Positions 7,735 through 16,169 of a DNA stretch of 64,000 nucleotides are shown in pieces (position 1 is the first letter of the stretch; the number at the start of each line of letters is the position of its first letter). A program made the translations under genes and the position numbers. This stretch comes from CAZNLH01 sp964573995 (GTDB taxonomy: Bacteria > Gemmatimonadota > CAZMKB01 > CAZNLH01), in assembly GCA_964573995.1 (NCBI GenBank), contig CAZNLH010000002.1, forward strand, positions 62,001 through 126,000, written 5' to 3'. The notes below the pieces were generated by a model. The model was not told the origin of the DNA. It worked only from the letters and a program-made list of their open reading frames with translations, and searched no databases.

Positions 7735-9216
7735 ATGGAGAGAGAGCACTGGGGCTCTAAGGTCGGGTTTATCCTTGCAGCCGCCGGTTCGGCGATCGGA
7801 CTGGGGAATATATGGAAGTTTCCCTATATTACGGGAGAGAATGGAGGAGGGGCCTTTGTATTAGTCTATCTCGTCTGCGTCGTCATGATTGGGATCCCGA
7901 TCATGCTGGCGGAGTTTATCATAGGGAGGAAGAGCCAGAAGGACCCGGTCGGGGCCTATAAGGCGATCAGACCGGATTCCCTTTGGTTCTTGGTTGGTGG
8001 GATGGGCGTGCTTGCCGGATTTCTGATCCTCTCCTATTACAGTGTCGTGGGCGGCTGGACGATCGGTTACTTCGTTGAATCCGTTAGAGGCGTCTTTTAT
8101 GATCTCAGTGGTCCGGGGCAGATCGGGGATCATTTCGCGACCTTCGCGGCGGATCCGCTGAAGGCGATCGGTTATCATGCCCTATTCATCGGCCTCTGCA
8201 TGCTGATCGTCATCAAGGGGGTCAAGGTTGGGATCGAGAGGTGGAGTCGGATTCTTATGCCTCTCCTCTTCATTATCCTCCTCCTGTTGATTGTGCGGGG
8301 TGTGACCTTGCCAGGCTCGGAGGCCGGCCTGGAGTTTTTTTTAAAACCAGACTTCAGCAAACTTGGACCGGAATCGGTCCTGATCGCCCTGGGTCACGCA
8401 TTTTTCACGCTGAGCCTCGGCATGGGCGCGATGATCACCTACGGCAGTTATCTCTCCAGCGATGACAATCTACCGCGATCTGCGTTTATTGTCTCTCTCC
8501 TCGATACCGTCATCGCCCTGATGGCTGGCATCGCCATTTTCACCGCGGTCTTCGCCATGGGCCAGCAGCCGGATAAAGGGCCGGGTCTCGTTTTCGTCCT
8601 CCTGCCGGCCGTTTTCGTCGAGATGCCCGGGGGGGCTTTCTTCGGGCCCCTGTTCTTTTTTCTCCTCGGTATCGCCGCACTCACCTCCGGGATTTCCCTC
8701 CTCGAAGTTGTCACCGCCTATTTCGTGGATGAAAAGGGATATTCACGCCACAGGGCGGTCCTGTGCTTCGGCACGGTGATCTTCCTGCTCGGGGTGCCTT
8801 CCGCACTGTCGATGGGTCCGCTGAAGGACCTCACCATAATACGATGGGACTTTTTCGATTTCGTAGATCACCTGTCATCCAACTACCTGCTGCCGCTCGG
8901 TGGTCTCCTCATATCCGTCTTCATCGGTTGTGCATGGGGAACCAGGGAGGCGGTGGCTGAGGCCCGGAGGGGGAATCCCGGTTTTCCATGGGCGAAGATG
9001 TGGAAGATATTGATCAAGTATGTCTGCCCATTTATAGTAGGGCAGATTCTACTATTCGAAGGAGTGCTGGCGGAATTCGAGGGAGAAGAGATCGAGAGGA
9101 CCGTCCAGACCATCAAGTCTTGGACGGGCAAGTTCGATATAGTGATCCTCTTTTTCCTCGTATTCCTTGCCGTTTACTTCCGCTACTTCTCGCGAACAGA
9201 GGAAGAGACGGCTTGA
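7735..9216 (+). CDS. Neurotransmitter:sodium symporter (NSS/SNF) family transporter
   Basis: This is a sodium-coupled transporter of the LeuT fold, most members of which import amino acids. The 493-residue protein begins with the diagnostic NSS first helix HWGSKVGFILAAAGSAIGLGNIWKFPY, followed by NGGGAFVLVYL in helix 2 and about ten further membrane segments; TLSLGMGAMITYGSYL corresponds to helix 6-7. The substrate cannot be told from sequence. A 77-residue gene follows 26 bases later and may be co-transcribed. The start is the ATG after AAAGGGGCG. Confidence 0.93.
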   Translation: MEREHWGSKVGFILAAAGSAIGLGNIWKFPYITGENGGGAFVLVYLVCVVMIGIPIMLAEFIIGRKSQKDPVGAYKAIRPDSLWFLVGGMGVLAGFLILSYYSVVGGWTIGYFVESVRGVFYDLSGPGQIGDHFATFAADPLKAIGYHALFIGLCMLIVIKGVKVGIERWSRILMPLLFIILLLLIVRGVTLPGSEAGLEFFLKPDFSKLGPESVLIALGHAFFTLSLGMGAMITYGSYLSSDDNLPRSAFIVSLLDTVIALMAGIAIFTAVFAMGQQPDKGPGLVFVLLPAVFVEMPGGAFFGPLFFFLLGIAALTSGISLLEVVTAYFVDEKGYSRHRAVLCFGTVIFLLGVPSALSMGPLKDLTIIRWDFFDFVDHLSSNYLLPLGGLLISVFIGCAWGTREAVAEARRGNPGFPWAKMWKILIKYVCPFIVGQILLFEGVLAEFEGEEIERTVQTIKSWTGKFDIVILFFLVFLAVYFRYFSRTEEETA

Positions 9217-9242
9217 GCCAACTCAAGAGTATGGGAGGATAG

Positions 9243-9476
9243 ATGATATCTTTACGAGTCGATGTCGCTTCCCTGACGGAGCACCCCGATAAGGTTTCGG
9301 TCCTCTTGGCCAAGGCGTTCTTCAAGGAACTCAGGAGATATAATTTTTCGGATCGTCAGGTGATCCGTGTGGCAAGTGAGTTGATCGAATGTCTGAACAA
9401 GAGCCTGGAGGGCTACAAGGATAAGGTGAGCAGGGAGGGTGGGGGAGATGACGACAGGGTCGATGCGACCGAGTAG
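9243..9476 (+). CDS. Small hypothetical protein downstream of the NSS transporter
   Basis: I do not recognise this 77-residue product. It is soluble, predicted mostly helical in the middle (VSVLLAKAFFKELRRYNFSDRQVIRVASELIECLNKSLEGYKDKV) and ends in a glycine/acid-rich tail. A good Shine-Dalgarno (GGGAGGA at 9233-9239) lies just before the ATG, which supports translation. The middle stretch resembles in a general way the alpha-helix that carries the N box of GHKL-type ATPases (ASELIxNxxxH), but the asparagine and histidine are absent, so this is only a remark. Position suggests joint expression with the transporter. Confidence 0.65.
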   Translation: MISLRVDVASLTEHPDKVSVLLAKAFFKELRRYNFSDRQVIRVASELIECLNKSLEGYKDKVSREGGGDDDRVDATE

Positions 9477-9582
9477 GCTCCTATCATTGCTGGTAGCCGG
9501 CAGGGCAGCCCCGTAACCTTATATGATGTAGACTGTTAGCGCCTCACACCGTCCTTTTAACCGGATGATCTCGTTGTATTGA

Positions 9583-11349
9583 ATGAAATCGCCGGACCTG
9601 AATCATCGACCCCGGACAACGGCTCGATCGAGGTCGGCTCTGCAATGCCATGCGAATGCCGGCCGCGCGACAGGCGGGGACGTACGTGCATGTAATGCGG
9701 AGAGGGACAGGATCCTGGCCTCCGAGATTGGTACGGTCAGGAAGAGGGGGTCGTTTCCCGTTGAAGTTGCCCTTGTCTACCCCAATAGTTACGAAATCGG
9801 GTCCAGCAATCTTGGATTTCAGTGCGTCTATTACACCTTCAATTCCTTCGACGAAGTCCGTTGCGAGCGGGCATTCTGGGATTCGAGACTTATCGTGCCC
9901 GGGATCGGCGGACCGGTCAGTATAGAGACGGGCCGTAGGCTGCCTTCCTTTTCCATGTTGGCCTTCTCGATCTCCTTTGAAGATGATTACCTGAATGTTG
10001 TGCGGACCCTGTCCTCGAGCGGGATACATCCCCTCTCAAGTGAGAGGAGGGAGGATGAGCCCCTTGTTGTTGCGGGGGGGCCTTGTACCTTTATGAACCC
10101 GGAACCTGTAGCCCCGTTCATAGACCTCTTTGCGCTCGGCGATGGTGAAGTGCTTGTACCCTTGTTGGTGAAGAAATGGATCGAAGTCTATGGCGGGGCG
10201 TTTGCCGGGAAATCGGACTATCTCGAGGCCTTGTCCTGCGAGGAAGGTATTTATATACCGCGGTTCATGGACGTGGCGTACAGGGTGAGTGGAGAGGTAA
10301 GGTCCTTTTCTTACCGAGGCAGGGGCGGCCATCGTATCAGGCCGCTGAGGTCGTATGGGCATGGTGGGGATATGCCCAGGCTGCTTAGTCCCTATGCCCA
10401 CTTCTCTTCAATGCCCCTGATCGAAGTCGGGTCCGGCTGCAGTAGGGGATGCCGATTCTGCGCGGCAAGTTTTATCTATCGCCCCGTCAGAAGGCGCGGG
10501 CTTGAAGAGATGAAGCGGGACATAGACCGTCTTATATCCGGGGATTGCAGGCGAATCGGACTCGTCGGGGCTTCCATCTCGGACCATCCCCAACTGGTTC
10601 ACATCCTGGAACATATAGTGTCCAGAGGTGCTGCCGCCGCCCTTTCTTCGATGCGCCTTGACGGCATTGATGTGGAGGTGGTGCGTCTCTTGAGGCAATT
10701 AGGTGTAAGATCTCTTACGTGTGCGCCTGAAGCTGGGTCCCAGAGGATGCGTGACGTGATAAAGAAGTCGTTGACGGAAGAAGATATCCTCTCCGCTGTT
10801 GAGAGGATAATCGAGGGGGGGATCCGCGGTCTGAAACTCTATTTTATGATCGGGCTTCCCTTTGAAAGGGATACGGATGTAGAAGCGATAGTTGGTCTAC
10901 TGAAAAAGGTAAAGGGGATTGCAGGCAGGCATTCTCCTGGGCCGCGTGTCGCCCTGAAGATAAACCCGTTCGTACCGAAGCCGTTTACTCCCTTTCAATG
11001 GTACCCGATGGAACGTCGCGGGGTACTTGAGAATAAGATAAAATACCTCAGGCGGGAGATCCGTAGCATCCGTGGAATCCCGTTGAAGACGGGCTCGGTT
11101 CGTGAGTCAACCATACAGGCTGTCCTTTCGAGGGGAGATCGCAGGCTGGCATGCGTTATCCTCGATGTTGTAAGCAGTGGCTCTTCTTTCATGCTCGCAA
11201 TGAGACATTCCGGTTTAGATGGCGGTTCTTACCTCTACAGGGAAAGATCGGCGGGAGAAGTCTTTCCATGGGACTTCATTGATCACGATGTGAAGAGGGA
11301 GTGGTTGTACAAAGATTATCAGAGGGCTGAAAGAGTTGCCTCAAGATGA
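9583..11349 (+). CDS. B12-binding-type radical SAM protein (TIGR03960-like)
   Basis: This radical S-adenosylmethionine enzyme (588 residues) carries the iron-sulfur motif CSRGCRFCAA (CxxxCxxC, near residue 286) preceded by EVGSGCSRG, and an N-terminal Rossmann-like region starting around VALVYPNSYEIGSSNLGFQ, which is typical of the TIGR03960 group often found near ribosomal-protein and RNase genes. The reaction catalysed by this group is not known to me. The first 50 residues are arginine-rich and unlike the family; no other start codon lies closer to the conserved region, so the ATG at 9583 is kept. The end overlaps the convergent rpmB gene by nine bases. Confidence 0.85.
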   Translation: MKSPDLNHRPRTTARSRSALQCHANAGRATGGDVRACNAERDRILASEIGTVRKRGSFPVEVALVYPNSYEIGSSNLGFQCVYYTFNSFDEVRCERAFWDSRLIVPGIGGPVSIETGRRLPSFSMLAFSISFEDDYLNVVRTLSSSGIHPLSSERREDEPLVVAGGPCTFMNPEPVAPFIDLFALGDGEVLVPLLVKKWIEVYGGAFAGKSDYLEALSCEEGIYIPRFMDVAYRVSGEVRSFSYRGRGGHRIRPLRSYGHGGDMPRLLSPYAHFSSMPLIEVGSGCSRGCRFCAASFIYRPVRRRGLEEMKRDIDRLISGDCRRIGLVGASISDHPQLVHILEHIVSRGAAAALSSMRLDGIDVEVVRLLRQLGVRSLTCAPEAGSQRMRDVIKKSLTEEDILSAVERIIEGGIRGLKLYFMIGLPFERDTDVEAIVGLLKKVKGIAGRHSPGPRVALKINPFVPKPFTPFQWYPMERRGVLENKIKYLRREIRSIRGIPLKTGSVRESTIQAVLSRGDRRLACVILDVVSSGSSFMLAMRHSGLDGGSYLYRERSAGEVFPWDFIDHDVKREWLYKDYQRAERVASR

Positions 11350-11532
11350 GCGCATGATGGCGCCCGATCGGATGCATCGCGTACAGACGCGCGCCTTCCT
11401 CCTGGCGTTCCCCTGCCCTATATGGACGTTCTGAAGGTTGGGTAGCCAGCGCCGCCTCGTCTTGTTGTGGGCATGGCTGATATTGTTACCGGTCCCGGGG
11501 CCCTTTCCACAGATCTCGCACTTCTTTGACAT
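11341..11532 (-). CDS. rpmB: 50S ribosomal protein L28
   Basis: L28 is a small protein of the large ribosomal subunit. The 63-residue sequence MSKKCEICGKGPGTGNNISH plus KTRRRWLPNLQNV is unmistakable. It is the zinc-binding form, with two cysteine pairs (C5/C8 and C50/C53). It stands alone on the minus strand, converging on and overlapping the end of the radical SAM gene. Upstream, a very stable hairpin (11559-11584) lies in the region that would be its leader. No rpmG is adjacent. Confidence 0.96.
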   Translation of the reverse strand: MSKKCEICGKGPGTGNNISHAHNKTRRRWLPNLQNVHIGQGNARRKARVCTRCIRSGAIMRSS

Positions 11533-11558
11533 CGATAAGCCTTGCCTTAATCCTTCGA

Positions 11559-11584
11559 GCCCGGGCTTGATAAAAGCACCGGGC
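11559..11584 (-). promoter_or_regulatory. Stable stem-loop in the rpmB leader
   Basis: GCCCGG (11559-11564) pairs with CCGGGC (11579-11584) and GCTT (11565-11568) with AAGC (11574-11577), giving ten base pairs with one bulged A and a five-base loop. It sits 27 bases upstream of the rpmB start on that strand. No T-run follows on either strand, so it is not a simple terminator; a leader control element is possible. Confidence 0.45.
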
Positions 11585-11610
11585 CGGTTCTAATGTCCGT
11601 TCCCTGAATA

Positions 11611-11638
11611 TCGACAATTGTGAGGGTTAAAATATAAT
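11611..11638 (+). promoter_or_regulatory. Candidate sigma70-type promoter for the UDP-sugar dehydrogenase gene
   Basis: TCGACA at 11611-11616 and a perfect TATAAT at 11633-11638 are 16 bases apart, pointing to the gene starting at 11762. The transcript would have a leader of about 115 bases. Confidence 0.5.
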
Positions 11639-11761
11639 CGGCTATCCCACTTTTATCAAGGGTTCTCGTTCCCTGATTGACACGGCACCCGGGTGGATAT
11701 AGATTATTTGCTCGGCCTGCTTCGGGCAATTCGGCGCCGGGTACGGCATGGGAAGGTGAGA

Positions 11762-13063
11762 ATGGATCTCAAGAACAGGATTGAAAAGCGGACCGCCGGG
11801 GTAGTGGTCATAGGGTTGGGCTATGTGGGCCTTCCCCTCGCCGTGGAATACGCGGAGGCGGGCTTTCAAGTCACGGGCCTTGAGGTGGATGAAGGGAAGG
11901 TCGAACGGCTGAACCGAGGGGAGTCCTATATCCGGGATATTCCCGACAGCCGAATTCGACCACTCGTTGAGGGGAAGTTGTTGTCGGCTACGACCTCGCC
12001 GTCTGTCCTGAAGGAGGGGGATATCCTATCGATTTGTGTTCCAACCCCCCTGAACAAGACAAAAAATCCCGATATCTCTTTCATCTTATCGGCCAGCGAA
12101 GAGATCGGTAGACATATAAGGAACGGTCAACTGGTGATACTGGAAAGCACGACTTATCCGGGGACCACCGAGGAATTGATACGCCCGATACTTGAGAAGT
12201 CGGGTCTCAAGGTTGGGGTCGATTTCTACCTCGCTTACTCTCCCGAGAGGATCGACCCGGGAAACCGGGAGTACGTCATAAAGAACACTCCGAAGGTAGT
12301 CGGGGGGGTAACACGTGACTGCCTTAATCACGGCAGGTTATTCTATGAACAGGTCGTTGATCGGGTAGTCCCGGTGTCGAGTACCCGCGCCGCCGAGATG
12401 GTCAAGTTGTTGGAAAACACATTTCGGAGCGTCAACATAGGACTTGTCAACGAGGTAGCGCTGATGTGCGAGGTCCTGGGGGTAGATGTCTGGGAGGTGA
12501 TCGATGCATCAGCAACCAAGCCTTTTGGATACATGAAGTTCTATCCCGGTCCCGGCCTGGGGGGGCACTGTATACCGATTGATCCTCATTATCTCTCCTG
12601 GAAGCTGAAGAGCCTTAATTACTACGCGCGGTTCATCGAACTCGCAGGAGAGATCAATGCAAATATGCCTCGTTATGTGGTAGAGAAGGTCTCCAGTGCC
12701 TTGAACGGTGACAAGAAGAGTATCAATGGCTCCAGGATACTAATACTGGGGATATCATACAAGAGGGATATCGATGACGTGCGGGAATCGCCGGCCTTGG
12801 ACGTGATGAGGCTGCTCAACAGGAAGGGGGGGGAGGTCCTTTACAACGACCCTTACGTTGGAGAAGTAAGGCTGGACGGCGCGACTTTGAAGTCAAGGAA
12901 CCTGACACCCGCCCTCCTCGAATCGGTGGATTGTGTGACCATCACTACGGATCATTCGGTTTACGACTATGATATGATTGTGAGGCACTCTCATCTGGTT
13001 GTGGATACCCGTAACGCAACGGCTCACGTGAAGGCAGCCGGTAAGAAAGTCATCAAGTTGTAA
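11762..13063 (+). CDS. UDP-glucose/GDP-mannose dehydrogenase family protein (WbpA-like UDP-sugar 6-dehydrogenase)
   Basis: This NAD-dependent enzyme oxidises the C6 hydroxyl of a nucleotide sugar to a uronic acid for surface polysaccharide. Visible features are the Rossmann motif VVVIGLGYVGLPLAVEYAEAG, STTYPGTTEE, the central ENTFRSVNIGLVNEVALMCE helix, the catalytic cysteine (about C270) in GPGLGGHCIPIDPHYL, and the C-terminal domain with GISYKRDIDDVRESPALDVM. The GHCIPVDPYYL-type active site and sequence are closest to UDP-N-acetylglucosamine/GalNAc 6-dehydrogenases. The ATG at 11762 has AAGGTGAG upstream and matches the family start; an in-frame earlier start at 11693 is less likely. A sugar epimerase follows. 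Confidence 0.92.
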   Translation: MDLKNRIEKRTAGVVVIGLGYVGLPLAVEYAEAGFQVTGLEVDEGKVERLNRGESYIRDIPDSRIRPLVEGKLLSATTSPSVLKEGDILSICVPTPLNKTKNPDISFILSASEEIGRHIRNGQLVILESTTYPGTTEELIRPILEKSGLKVGVDFYLAYSPERIDPGNREYVIKNTPKVVGGVTRDCLNHGRLFYEQVVDRVVPVSSTRAAEMVKLLENTFRSVNIGLVNEVALMCEVLGVDVWEVIDASATKPFGYMKFYPGPGLGGHCIPIDPHYLSWKLKSLNYYARFIELAGEINANMPRYVVEKVSSALNGDKKSINGSRILILGISYKRDIDDVRESPALDVMRLLNRKGGEVLYNDPYVGEVRLDGATLKSRNLTPALLESVDCVTITTDHSVYDYDMIVRHSHLVVDTRNATAHVKAAGKKVIKL

Positions 13064-13200
13064 CTTCGGGTCCGAACCCCCGATCTTGCCGTTTGACCCA
13101 CGGAACAGACACCCCGGTGGCTGCGGGAAGGGATGGGCGGTAAAAGAGGAACGTGGACTCTACCCGATGCACAGGTGCCGTACATAGAGGGGAGTAATGT

Positions 13201-14151
13201 ATGAAGGTATTGTTGACGGGAGGGGCCGGATTCATCGCTTCGAACCTGGCCGAGGCATACCTCGAAGCCGGTCACGATGTGACCATAATCGACAACCTGT
13301 CCCACGGAAAGCGTGAGAACGTCCCGGAGGGGGCCGAGTTTATAGAGATGGATATCACCGACCCCCGGCTGGGGAGTGTCTTCTCATCCGGAAGGTTTGA
13401 TTTAGTCAACCATCATGCCGCCCAGATAGATGTAAGGGTATCCGTCCATGACCCTATCCTCGATGCGAGGATCAATCTTCTCGGCCTTCTGAACCTAACG
13501 GAGAACTGCAGGAAATACGACGTTGAACGGTTTATCTTCGCCTCATCCGGTGGCGTCATTTACGGGGAGACCGACCTCCTGCCGGCGGTTGAGACTCTGC
13601 CTAAACTCCCTATGTCGCCTTATGGAGTATCAAAGTATGCAGGGGAATCGTACCTCTTCTATTATCGGATGTTGTATGGAATCAAGTGCGTAACGGTGCG
13701 GTACAGCAACGTCTACGGCCCGAAGCAGGACCCGGAAGGGGAAGCGGGTGTAATAGCAATCTTTTCGAGGAATCACCTGAGGGGTGAATCTCCTACCATA
13801 TTTGGCGATGGGGAACAACAGCGGGATTATGTCTTCGTGCGGGATATTGCCAGGGCCAACCTGATGGTCTCCGAAGCAGATTTACACTGGGATGCAAAGG
13901 CTCCCGACGACCTGGCGTTTAACGTTGGGACCGGCGTCCCCACGAGCGTAAATGAACTGGCGAGGCACTTCAACTGCATCACCGGGAAGAACCGTCGCGC
14001 GAACTACGCCCCTCCGAGGGCCGGCGAATTATTTCGGAATTACCTGGATTGTGGAAAGATCAGGAGATATCTCGGGTGGGAGCCCCAAGTCTCCCTCCGG
14101 GAGGGGCTTGAAATAACCTACAACTGGTTCTCGGAGCGATGGGAAGGTTAG
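13201..14151 (+). CDS. NAD-dependent nucleotide-sugar epimerase (UDP-glucose 4-epimerase-like)
   Basis: An extended short-chain dehydrogenase/reductase that probably interconverts C4 epimers of a UDP-sugar. The 316-residue protein starts with MKVLLTGGAGFIASNLAEAY (glycine-rich NAD loop, with alanine in place of the third glycine), has NHHAAQIDVRVSV, FIFASSGGVIYGE, the catalytic pair Y141/K145 in SPYGVSKYAGESYLF, and RYSNVYGPKQDPEGEAGVIAIF. It lies 137 bases after the UDP-sugar dehydrogenase, consistent with a shared polysaccharide precursor pathway. GGGGAG precedes the start. Substrate is not determinable. Confidence 0.9.
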   Translation: MKVLLTGGAGFIASNLAEAYLEAGHDVTIIDNLSHGKRENVPEGAEFIEMDITDPRLGSVFSSGRFDLVNHHAAQIDVRVSVHDPILDARINLLGLLNLTENCRKYDVERFIFASSGGVIYGETDLLPAVETLPKLPMSPYGVSKYAGESYLFYYRMLYGIKCVTVRYSNVYGPKQDPEGEAGVIAIFSRNHLRGESPTIFGDGEQQRDYVFVRDIARANLMVSEADLHWDAKAPDDLAFNVGTGVPTSVNELARHFNCITGKNRRANYAPPRAGELFRNYLDCGKIRRYLGWEPQVSLREGLEITYNWFSERWEG

Positions 14152-14395
14152 GCTGATTCGGGCCCGTGAAGAAGAGGACCGTTTTGCTGGTGGCAGGCAT
14201 TAAGGGCGTCGGTATTCTCGGAGGGAGTTCCCGCAGCGGCGAATGCCGGGTCTGTCATAACCGAGCGAATCGTTTGCACCGGTGAGGCGATTTCCACACT
14301 CGCGAGGGATTCATTGTCGAGTAGTTGCCGGCTTGACTTTAGACCTTGGGGCGTCATTTCAACATTCAATAGATTGCCGGTAAGGAAAAATATAC

Positions 14396-15097
14396 TTGCT
14401 GATGGTTTATAGTTATCTCTCTATGGGTATTGCAGGTAACAGCGTGGCTCGCATGGTCCTTGATTCCGGTGTGTTCGTCAAGGCCATACTACTTGTACTG
14501 CTCCTTTTCTCCATCATGGCCTGGGCGGTGATTTTTCACAAGTACCGGTTATTCAAGAGAGTCGAAAGCGCAAACGCGCGTTTCCTTCGAATGTTCAGGG
14601 CGGGGTCCCTGAAGGATGTGTTCGATAGTTGTTCCTCCATGAGTTCTTCTCCACTGTCGGAGATCTTGAAGGATGGATACCGGGAACTTGAGATGTTCGG
14701 GGACGATGGGATTGAAGGAGGCGATCCTGAACTCTTACGTCAGAGCATATCGGCGGCCCTCGATATAAGATCGACAGAGGAGATTTCCCGTCTGCGTCAT
14801 CATCTGGTCTTCCTTGCGGTGACGTCCAGTGTTTGCCCGTTTTTCGGTCTCCTGGGGACTGTGTGGGGAGTAATGGACTCCTTCCTCTCGATGGGTGCCT
14901 ATGGAACGGCCAATATCCAGGTCGTGGCGCCCGGAGTTGCAGAGGCATTGATCACCACCGTGGCGGGACTGGCCGCTGCGATCCCGGCAGTTATAGCATA
15001 CAACTACTTTGCCAGTCGCCTGAGGCGAATCATCGAGGTGGTCGACGGCTTCTCCATGGAATTTACGAACGTGGCCGTCCGCGAGGTGTTGGGGTGA
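14396..15097 (+). CDS. tolQ: TolQ/ExbB-family proton-channel protein
   Basis: This inner-membrane protein forms with the ExbD/TolR subunit the proton-driven motor that energises outer-membrane processes. Its 233 residues hold three membrane segments; the conserved core is LRHHLVFLAVTSSVCPFFGLLGTVWGVMDSF and VAPGVAEALITTVAGLAAAIPAVIAYNYF. The start may be the TTG at 14396 or the ATG at 14402, both after TAAGGAAA. It is the first gene of a Tol-like operon; its stop overlaps the GTG start of the ExbD-type gene. The symbol follows from the tolB and cpoB genes downstream; ExbB would be equally correct by sequence. Confidence 0.92.
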   Translation: MLMVYSYLSMGIAGNSVARMVLDSGVFVKAILLVLLLFSIMAWAVIFHKYRLFKRVESANARFLRMFRAGSLKDVFDSCSSMSSSPLSEILKDGYRELEMFGDDGIEGGDPELLRQSISAALDIRSTEEISRLRHHLVFLAVTSSVCPFFGLLGTVWGVMDSFLSMGAYGTANIQVVAPGVAEALITTVAGLAAAIPAVIAYNYFASRLRRIIEVVDGFSMEFTNVAVREVLG

Positions 15098-15513
15098 AGA
15101 AGAGTACTCATGGATTGGAACAACTGCCTGATATAAATGTAACAAACCTGGTCGATGTCACTGTCGTCCTCTTGATTATCTTCATGATTACCGCCCCGTT
15201 GATGCAGAGCAGCCTGGATGTGGATGTACCGCGGACCCAGGCGGAGCGGAGGGAAATATTCGAGGGCTTGATGGTAGTGATAACCTCCAAGGGGGAAATT
15301 TATCTGGGGAATCAGCCTGTTTCGCTCAGTGCTTTTCAGTCCCGCCTTGAAAAAATGATGCAGGAGGACCCGTCGCGGCCCGTTTACCTCAAGGCGGACC
15401 GCAAGGTCTCATACGGCAAAGTGGTCAGGGTAATAGGGGGGATCAAGGAGGCAGGAGTGACGAATCTCGGCCTAGTTGTTAAACCCGAGGAGGAGAACCG
15501 GGAGGGGGGGTGA
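15094..15513 (+). CDS. tolR: ExbD/TolR-family biopolymer transport protein
   Basis: This is the partner of the TolQ-type protein, with one membrane segment carrying the proton-pathway aspartate. The product is 139 residues from a GTG at 15094 that overlaps the tolQ stop (GTGA). NVTNLVDVTVVLLIIFMITAP shows the anchor with D21 in the conserved position; the periplasmic domain includes RPVYLKADRKVSYGKVVRVIGGIKEAGVTNLGLV. The open frame continues far upstream of 15094, but that portion is a shadow of tolQ. The stop overlaps the next gene (GTGA). Confidence 0.93.
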   Translation: MKKSTHGLEQLPDINVTNLVDVTVVLLIIFMITAPLMQSSLDVDVPRTQAERREIFEGLMVVITSKGEIYLGNQPVSLSAFQSRLEKMMQEDPSRPVYLKADRKVSYGKVVRVIGGIKEAGVTNLGLVVKPEEENREGG

Positions 15514-16169
15514 TCCCTATCACCGAGACAATGAGAACGGCAATCGGCCTCTCTCTCCTGACCCACCTCGCCTTCGGCACCATGATAGCACTGATCAGTC
15601 TTCATTCCAACGGGGCGGAATTAGTGGGTGAGATTTATTCGGTCCGCCTCCTGGAGTTCCCCACGGTCGCCGAACTAAAGGTGCCGGATGTCATCGATCA
15701 GGTCCGGCGCACGGAGCCTGTGAAGCCCATGCCGCCCGTTGAGGTTGAAAGGATCAAGGCCAGGAAGGAGCGTGTCGATGTAAAGGGGTCTCGAGCGGTA
15801 GAAGTCGCCAAGAAGACCGGGCTGGCTACGAAGGAGGGAAGAAAGAGCGGAATCGGAGGCCTCCGGGTTGAAGGCAAGGAGTTCGGATATCCCTATTACT
15901 TCGAGATAGTTCGTCGTCGTCTTCAGATGAATTTCCATAACCCATACGTAACTGCGGGGGGGGCGATAGTAAAGACAACGATCTTTTTCCAGATCACCAC
16001 CTCGGGGAGGATCATTAATACTCGTGTCGAAAAGACTTCGGGGTATCCCGCTTTCGACCAGGCGGCAAGACGTGCCGTCCTTGCCTCGAACCCCTTCCCG
16101 TCTCTTCCCGAACCCTACCAGGGCGATGTCCTTGGAGTTCATTGCGACTTCCTTTCGGCCAGAGAGTAA
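15510..16169 (+). CDS. TonB/TolA-like energy transducer
   Basis: A periplasm-spanning protein that would carry motor energy from TolQ/TolR to the outer membrane. The 219 residues show an N-terminal membrane anchor (about 8-28), a proline/charge-rich linker with VKPMPPVEVERIKARKERVD, and a C-terminal TonB domain (about 125-219) with FFQITTSGRIINTRVEKTSGYPAFDQAARRAVLAS and NPFPSLPEPYQGD. By position it takes the place of TolA between tolR and tolB. The GTG start overlaps the preceding stop. Confidence 0.88.
   Translation: MIPITETMRTAIGLSLLTHLAFGTMIALISLHSNGAELVGEIYSVRLLEFPTVAELKVPDVIDQVRRTEPVKPMPPVEVERIKARKERVDVKGSRAVEVAKKTGLATKEGRKSGIGGLRVEGKEFGYPYYFEIVRRRLQMNFHNPYVTAGGAIVKTTIFFQITTSGRIINTRVEKTSGYPAFDQAARRAVLASNPFPSLPEPYQGDVLGVHCDFLSARE

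Noticed and set aside
14333..14361. TTGACT before tolQ as a promoter
   Set aside because: No acceptable -10 hexamer at 16-18 bases; TATACT at 14391 lies too close to the start codon.
14148..14369. 73-codon minus-strand frame between epimerase and tolQ
   Set aside because: No recognisable domain, no clear ribosome-binding site and overlap with the epimerase end; chance is likely.
14833..15093. Upstream extension of the ExbD-type gene
   Set aside because: It is in the shadow of tolQ; the GTG at 15094 overlapping the tolQ stop is the natural start and matches family length.
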